From Psychrosphaera ytuae (GTDB lineage: Bacteria > Pseudomonadota > Gammaproteobacteria > Enterobacterales > Alteromonadaceae), in assembly GCF_017638545.1 (NCBI RefSeq), contig NZ_CP072110.1:124001-188000 (forward strand): 64,000 nt of DNA, read 5' to 3'. Positions 60,344 through 64,000 of this stretch are shown piece by piece. Each line of letters starts with the position of its first letter. Position 1 is the stretch's first letter. The notes under the pieces are model-generated. The model searched no databases. It was given only the letters and a program-made list of their open reading frames with translations, and was not told the origin of the DNA. The position numbers were made by a program, and so were the translations under genes.

Positions 60344-61215
60344 TGAGCATTTTAATTAACAAAGATACAAAAGTAATCTGTCAAGGTTTCACTGGTGCTC
60401 AAGGTACTTTCCACTCTGAGCAAGCAATTGCATACGGCACTAACATGGTTGGTGGTGTTACTCCAGGTAAAGGTGGTCAAACTCACCTAGGTCTACCTGT
60501 ATTTAACACAGTAGCTGAAGCAGTAGCAGAAACAGGTGCTGACGCGTCTGTAATCTACGTACCTGCAGCATTCTGTAAAGATTCAATCTTAGAAGCGGCT
60601 AACTCTGGTATCAAACTTATCGTTTGTATTACTGAAGGTATCCCTACTTTAGACATGTTAGATGCTAAAGTTCGTTGTGACGAGCTAGGTGTTCGCCTAA
60701 TTGGCCCTAACTGTCCAGGTGTAATCACTCCAGGTGAATGTAAGATCGGTATCATGCCTGGTCACATCCACAAGCCAGGTCGTGTAGGTATCGTATCTCG
60801 TTCAGGTACTTTGACGTACGAAGCGGTAAAACAAACTACAGACGCTGGTTTCGGTCAGTCTACGTGTGTTGGTATCGGTGGTGACCCGATCCCAGGTACA
60901 AACTTCATCGACGTTTTAGAAATGTTCGAAAAGGACCCTAAAACTGAAGCTATCGTAATGATCGGTGAAATCGGTGGTACGGCAGAAGAAGAAGCTGCTG
61001 CATACATCAAAGAAAACGTAACTAAACCTGTTGTTTCTTACATTGCTGGTGTTACTGCACCTGCTGGTAAGCGTATGGGTCACGCTGGTGCGATTATCTC
61101 TGGTGGTAAAGGTACTGCTGATGACAAATTCGCAGCGTTAGAAGCAGCTGGTGTTAAAACAGTTCGCTCTCTTGCTGACATCGGTAAAGCACTAGCTGAG
61201 AAAACTGGCTGGTAA
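60343..61215 (+). CDS. sucD: Succinyl-CoA synthetase alpha subunit
   Basis: The 290-residue subunit binds CoA and carries the phosphohistidine. Motifs are CQGFTGAQGTFHSEQAIAYG, GGVTPGKGGQTHLG, IGPNCPGVITPGECKIGIMP, SRSGTLTYEAV, and the catalytic His in GKRMGHAGAIISGGKGTA. It is translationally coupled to sucC through a TAATG overlap. Length is that of E. coli (289). Confidence 0.97.
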   Translation: MSILINKDTKVICQGFTGAQGTFHSEQAIAYGTNMVGGVTPGKGGQTHLGLPVFNTVAEAVAETGADASVIYVPAAFCKDSILEAANSGIKLIVCITEGIPTLDMLDAKVRCDELGVRLIGPNCPGVITPGECKIGIMPGHIHKPGRVGIVSRSGTLTYEAVKQTTDAGFGQSTCVGIGGDPIPGTNFIDVLEMFEKDPKTEAIVMIGEIGGTAEEEAAAYIKENVTKPVVSYIAGVTAPAGKRMGHAGAIISGGKGTADDKFAALEAAGVKTVRSLADIGKALAEKTGW

Positions 61216-61256
61216 TTACTGATTGTTTACAATTAAGTGTAAACAACAAATATCAC

Positions 61257-61293
61257 GAAAAGGCTAGGGCAATTTGCTCTAGCTTTTTTTTTG
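61257..61293 (+). terminator. Intrinsic terminator of sucCD
   Basis: AGGCTAGGGC and GCTCTAGCTT pair with G-U wobbles around a short loop and run into eight Ts, about 45 bases after the sucD stop. Confidence 0.85.
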
Positions 61294-61320
61294 ATATTAG
61301 ATTCACAGAATCAAAGTATA

Positions 61321-61349
61321 AAAAAACCTGAATCATAGGAATCAGGTTT
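61321..61349 (-). terminator. Intrinsic terminator of the TonB-dependent receptor gene
   Basis: On the minus strand, AAACCTGA and TCAGGTTT pair across a ten-base loop and are followed by Ts, 28 bases after the receptor stop codon. Confidence 0.8.
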
Positions 61350-61376
61350 CTTATTAGGTTGATTTGTCGTTCTGGA

Positions 61377-63947
61377 TTAGAACTTGTAAACACCTTTCAG
61401 GTAGTAGAAGCCACCATTGATACCAATAGGTGAAGTTACTGGGTATTTCGCGCCAGCAATTTCATTGTCCCACTGAGTATTTTCGTCAGGTGTTTCATCA
61501 AATGCGTTCTTCGCACCAACAATTAGTTCGAAGTTTTCATTGATGTCATAACCCGCTTCTAAGTCAACTGTGAACTCGGCAGAGATATCTTCAATCGGTA
61601 GACCTGAGTCTAAGTGATCTTCATAGATGTCTGCAAAGTAGTTAACACGAGCCATTAAACGCCAGCCGTCATTTTGGTGGTTAGTTGTAAAGCTCCAACG
61701 GTGCTTAGGTAAGTTTTCTTCAATCATACGTACACGTTCTGCAGAGATGTTCTCAGAGTGCTGAGTTACCTCTGTTTCAGTCCAGTTGTACGCTAAAGAG
61801 TACTTGTTCTCACCGCCCATGAAGTCCTGAGAGTAGTTAGCTACAACGTCAACACCTTTAGTATCAGTGTCAAAGTCGTTAGTGAAGTAACTTACTTCAG
61901 TAAAGCTAGATGCGTCTTGAACACCTTGTGCTAGAAGCGTGTCGATGTCGTCTTGAGTTAGCTTGATACCAGAAACGGTAGCGATACGATCTGTTACTTC
62001 AATGTTGAAGTAGTCAACTGTAACGAATAAACCGTTGTCAAACTCACCGACAAAACCGAAGCTGATTGATTCAGACTCTTCAGGTTGTAGTGGCTGACCA
62101 CCTTTTAATACCGCAACAGGATTTGTTGGAGGTAATGTCGCACGGTCGATAAGTTTGCCGTCTGTACCGAACGCTGTTGTTACGTTACGAACGTTTGATT
62201 GACCAATCGTAGGTGCTTTAAAGCCAGTACTAAATGCACCACGTAGCGCCATAGTGTCATTTAACTGGTAGCGACCTGCTAGTTTACCTTTTGTTGTGTT
62301 ACCGAAGTCAGAGAAGTCTTCGAAACGCAATGCTGCAGATAGCATTAGATCATCATTAACCATGTACTCTAGGTCAGTGTAGATTGCAAAGCTACGACGG
62401 TCTGCTTTACCAGCACTCTTCGCTGATAAACCAGGGAAGCCGTTAGAACCAATACCAAAGCCTTGTGATGCTAAAGGACCGATTTCCCATGACTTATAGT
62501 CACCTGCGATACTTTCGTACGACTCGTGACGGAACTCAACACCACCGGCAACGTTTAACGTGCCGTCGTTGAAGTTGTCGTAGTATTTAGAAAGGTCTAG
62601 GTTAAGAGACTGTTCTGATTGAATGTATTTACCAGGCTTAAATTCAGTTGGCGTATCTGGACCTAAGCTAGGGTTGATCGTGTTACGTATCATGAAGTCA
62701 ACTTCGTTTGAACCAGCGTAGAAGCTGATGTCATAGTTTAACTCGTCAACGAATAGGTCTGTTTCACCTTTTGTACCTAAAGCGATCGCAGAGTCTACGA
62801 TTTTACCGCCGAACTTAGGTGTGAAGCCACCAGGGAACATTTCGTTAAACGCAAAACAATCTGGGTTGTTAGCTACTTCATTGATGTAACGTGAGTTTTG
62901 TAGAACGTTGCTACCTACTTGGATATCGGTAGGGCAGTTACCACTCATATCACCTGTTAAATCACCAACAAGTAATAATTGGTTGCCATCATCATCCGTA
63001 CCACCGTCGTTAACACCGCCACGGTTATGTGGGTTACGGAAGTAGAAACCGCCTTCAACTTCACGCTCTGCGTAGTTGATAAACATATAAGCTTCTGCGT
63101 CTTTGTTTAGCTGTAGGCCAAAGTTACCAAATAGCTTAATGTCGTCTTTGATTTCTGGGTTACCCCAAACTTGAGCTGGGTCAGCGACAAAGTTGTTACC
63201 TGCTGCAATAAGTGCTGCTGCGTCATCGCGTTGCACACTGCGGCTCGTTGGGTCTGCTTCTTTGAATTCGAAAGAGAAGTTTGCGTAGCCTTCAGATGTT
63301 AGCGGTAAACCAACGTTACCAGCGTACTGAATTGTATCGCCATCACCTTCGTAGTGAGAGCCATATTTAACTTCAAACTGACCGCCTTCTTGGTCGTCTT
63401 TCAGTACAAAGTTAATTACGCCAGCAATTGCATCTGAACCGTACTGTGCGGCAGCACCATCACGAAGTACTTCTACTTGCTTAATCGCGATTGAAGGAAT
63501 GACTGATAAGTCAGGTCCTTGCGCACCATCAGACAAACCACCACCTAAGAAAGTGATAACGGCTGAGCGGTGACGACGTTTACCATTAACTAATACTAAG
63601 GTGTGGTCAGCAGCCATACCACGTAAGTTCGCAGGGCGAACTAGGGTGGATGCGTCATTGATAGGCTGTTCATTTACGTTAAAAGAAGGTACTGATGTTT
63701 GTAACATCGATACCATATCTGTCGAACCTTGCTTGTTGAATTCTTCAGAGCTGATTACATCAACTGGTACTGGAGAATCACCGATAGAGCGAGGCGCTGC
63801 TCGCGAACCGACAACTGCAATCTTTTCAATGTCTTTTTCTGCGGCGGTCTCATTCGCTACAGCAAGAGATGGGGAAAGAACACCAACAGAAAGGCTCGAA
63901 AGCAAAGAGTACTTTAATACTCTCGAAATTGGTTTTAATTTAAACAT
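61377..63947 (-). CDS. TonB-dependent outer-membrane receptor
   Basis: The 856-residue receptor has a signal peptide (cleavage about SLAVANE) and a TonB-box-like EKIAVVGSR. The plug domain has PVDVISSEEFNKQGSTDMVS, LVLVNGKRRHRSAVITFLGG and VEVLRDGAAAQYGSDAIAGV. A long 22-strand-type barrel ends in aromatic YLKGVYKF. The ATG at 63947 has AAGGGACC upstream; the longer frame from 63983 adds residues without signal character. It imports an unknown ligand; nothing here points to iron specifically, and no Fur-like site is visible in the 53 bases left upstream. Confidence 0.93.
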   Translation of the reverse strand: MFKLKPISRVLKYSLLSSLSVGVLSPSLAVANETAAEKDIEKIAVVGSRAAPRSIGDSPVPVDVISSEEFNKQGSTDMVSMLQTSVPSFNVNEQPINDASTLVRPANLRGMAADHTLVLVNGKRRHRSAVITFLGGGLSDGAQGPDLSVIPSIAIKQVEVLRDGAAAQYGSDAIAGVINFVLKDDQEGGQFEVKYGSHYEGDGDTIQYAGNVGLPLTSEGYANFSFEFKEADPTSRSVQRDDAAALIAAGNNFVADPAQVWGNPEIKDDIKLFGNFGLQLNKDAEAYMFINYAEREVEGGFYFRNPHNRGGVNDGGTDDDGNQLLLVGDLTGDMSGNCPTDIQVGSNVLQNSRYINEVANNPDCFAFNEMFPGGFTPKFGGKIVDSAIALGTKGETDLFVDELNYDISFYAGSNEVDFMIRNTINPSLGPDTPTEFKPGKYIQSEQSLNLDLSKYYDNFNDGTLNVAGGVEFRHESYESIAGDYKSWEIGPLASQGFGIGSNGFPGLSAKSAGKADRRSFAIYTDLEYMVNDDLMLSAALRFEDFSDFGNTTKGKLAGRYQLNDTMALRGAFSTGFKAPTIGQSNVRNVTTAFGTDGKLIDRATLPPTNPVAVLKGGQPLQPEESESISFGFVGEFDNGLFVTVDYFNIEVTDRIATVSGIKLTQDDIDTLLAQGVQDASSFTEVSYFTNDFDTDTKGVDVVANYSQDFMGGENKYSLAYNWTETEVTQHSENISAERVRMIEENLPKHRWSFTTNHQNDGWRLMARVNYFADIYEDHLDSGLPIEDISAEFTVDLEAGYDINENFELIVGAKNAFDETPDENTQWDNEIAGAKYPVTSPIGINGGFYYLKGVYKF

Positions 63948-64000
63948 GTTTGGTCCCTTTAAATTATTCTTATGAATCACCATAATTTTTTTTATATTGG

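Noticed and set aside
63948..64000. Fur box or other operator upstream of the TonB-dependent receptor
   Set aside because: Only 53 bases remain, with a ribosome site and AT-rich sequence; no 19-base Fur-like palindrome is visible.

Overview
The window is chromosomal DNA of a moderately AT-rich marine-type gammaproteobacterium, most likely of the order Alteromonadales (Pseudoalteromonas/Psychrosphaera/Colwellia relatives). This rests on protein resemblance and gene order: divergent rnhA/dnaQ, a TIGR03503-like protein after dnaQ, tRNA-Val and tRNA-Ala genes flanking gltX, divergent tesA/ybbA-ybbP, and gltA facing sdhCDAB-sucABCD. The genus is inference. I see no prophage, transposon, CRISPR array or rRNA.

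Layout. 1-3.7 kb: a partial DUF4397-like lipoprotein, rnhA, dnaQ and a large envelope protein. 3.7-4.2 kb: four identical tRNA-Asp genes behind a strong promoter. 4.5-7.1 kb: two tandem amidohydrolases, the second lacking the metal-binding HxH. 7.3-12.4 kb: a four-gene envelope operon (MMPL/RND exporter, LolA-like periplasmic protein, outer-membrane barrel, DUF2892 protein), the best candidate for an incompletely described system. 12.4-13.5 kb: a transglutaminase-like/TPR lipoprotein. 13.7-19.8 kb: hisGDCBHA on the minus strand with a readable leader peptide and attenuator but without hisF and hisI.

20-25.5 kb is more accessory: a small hydrophilic protein, an RcsF-like lipoprotein, an HTH-DUF805 fusion, a small lipoprotein, a serine hydrolase with TPRs, and a dehydrogenase pair for acyl-CoA catabolism. 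25.7-30.4 kb: an ATP-grasp ligase, three tRNA-Val, an EVE-domain protein, gltX, tRNA-Ala, five tRNA-Glu and a small lipoprotein. 30.4-36.2 kb: tesA, ybbA-ybbP, an mlaC gene apart from mlaFEDB whose promoter carries a TetR-type palindrome, and a TatD-family nuclease. A gene-free 400 bp stretch then holds a candidate small RNA.

36.6-49.4 kb holds two convergent RND efflux operons: a LysR regulator with a divergent fusion protein/permease pair, then a fusion protein with two different permeases. Neither encodes a TolC-type outer-membrane factor, so a shared one elsewhere is presumed. 49.7-61.2 kb is the TCA block: gltA, sdhCDAB, sucAB and sucCD, with SucB carrying two lipoyl domains. The window ends in a large TonB-dependent receptor on the minus strand.

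Start codons were moved from the longest reading frame where a Shine-Dalgarno site and known family lengths agree (hisG, hisH, gltA, sdhD, sdhA, mlaC, the EVE protein, the TonB receptor, the HTH-DUF805 protein). All functions are inferred from the sequence; no database search was run.
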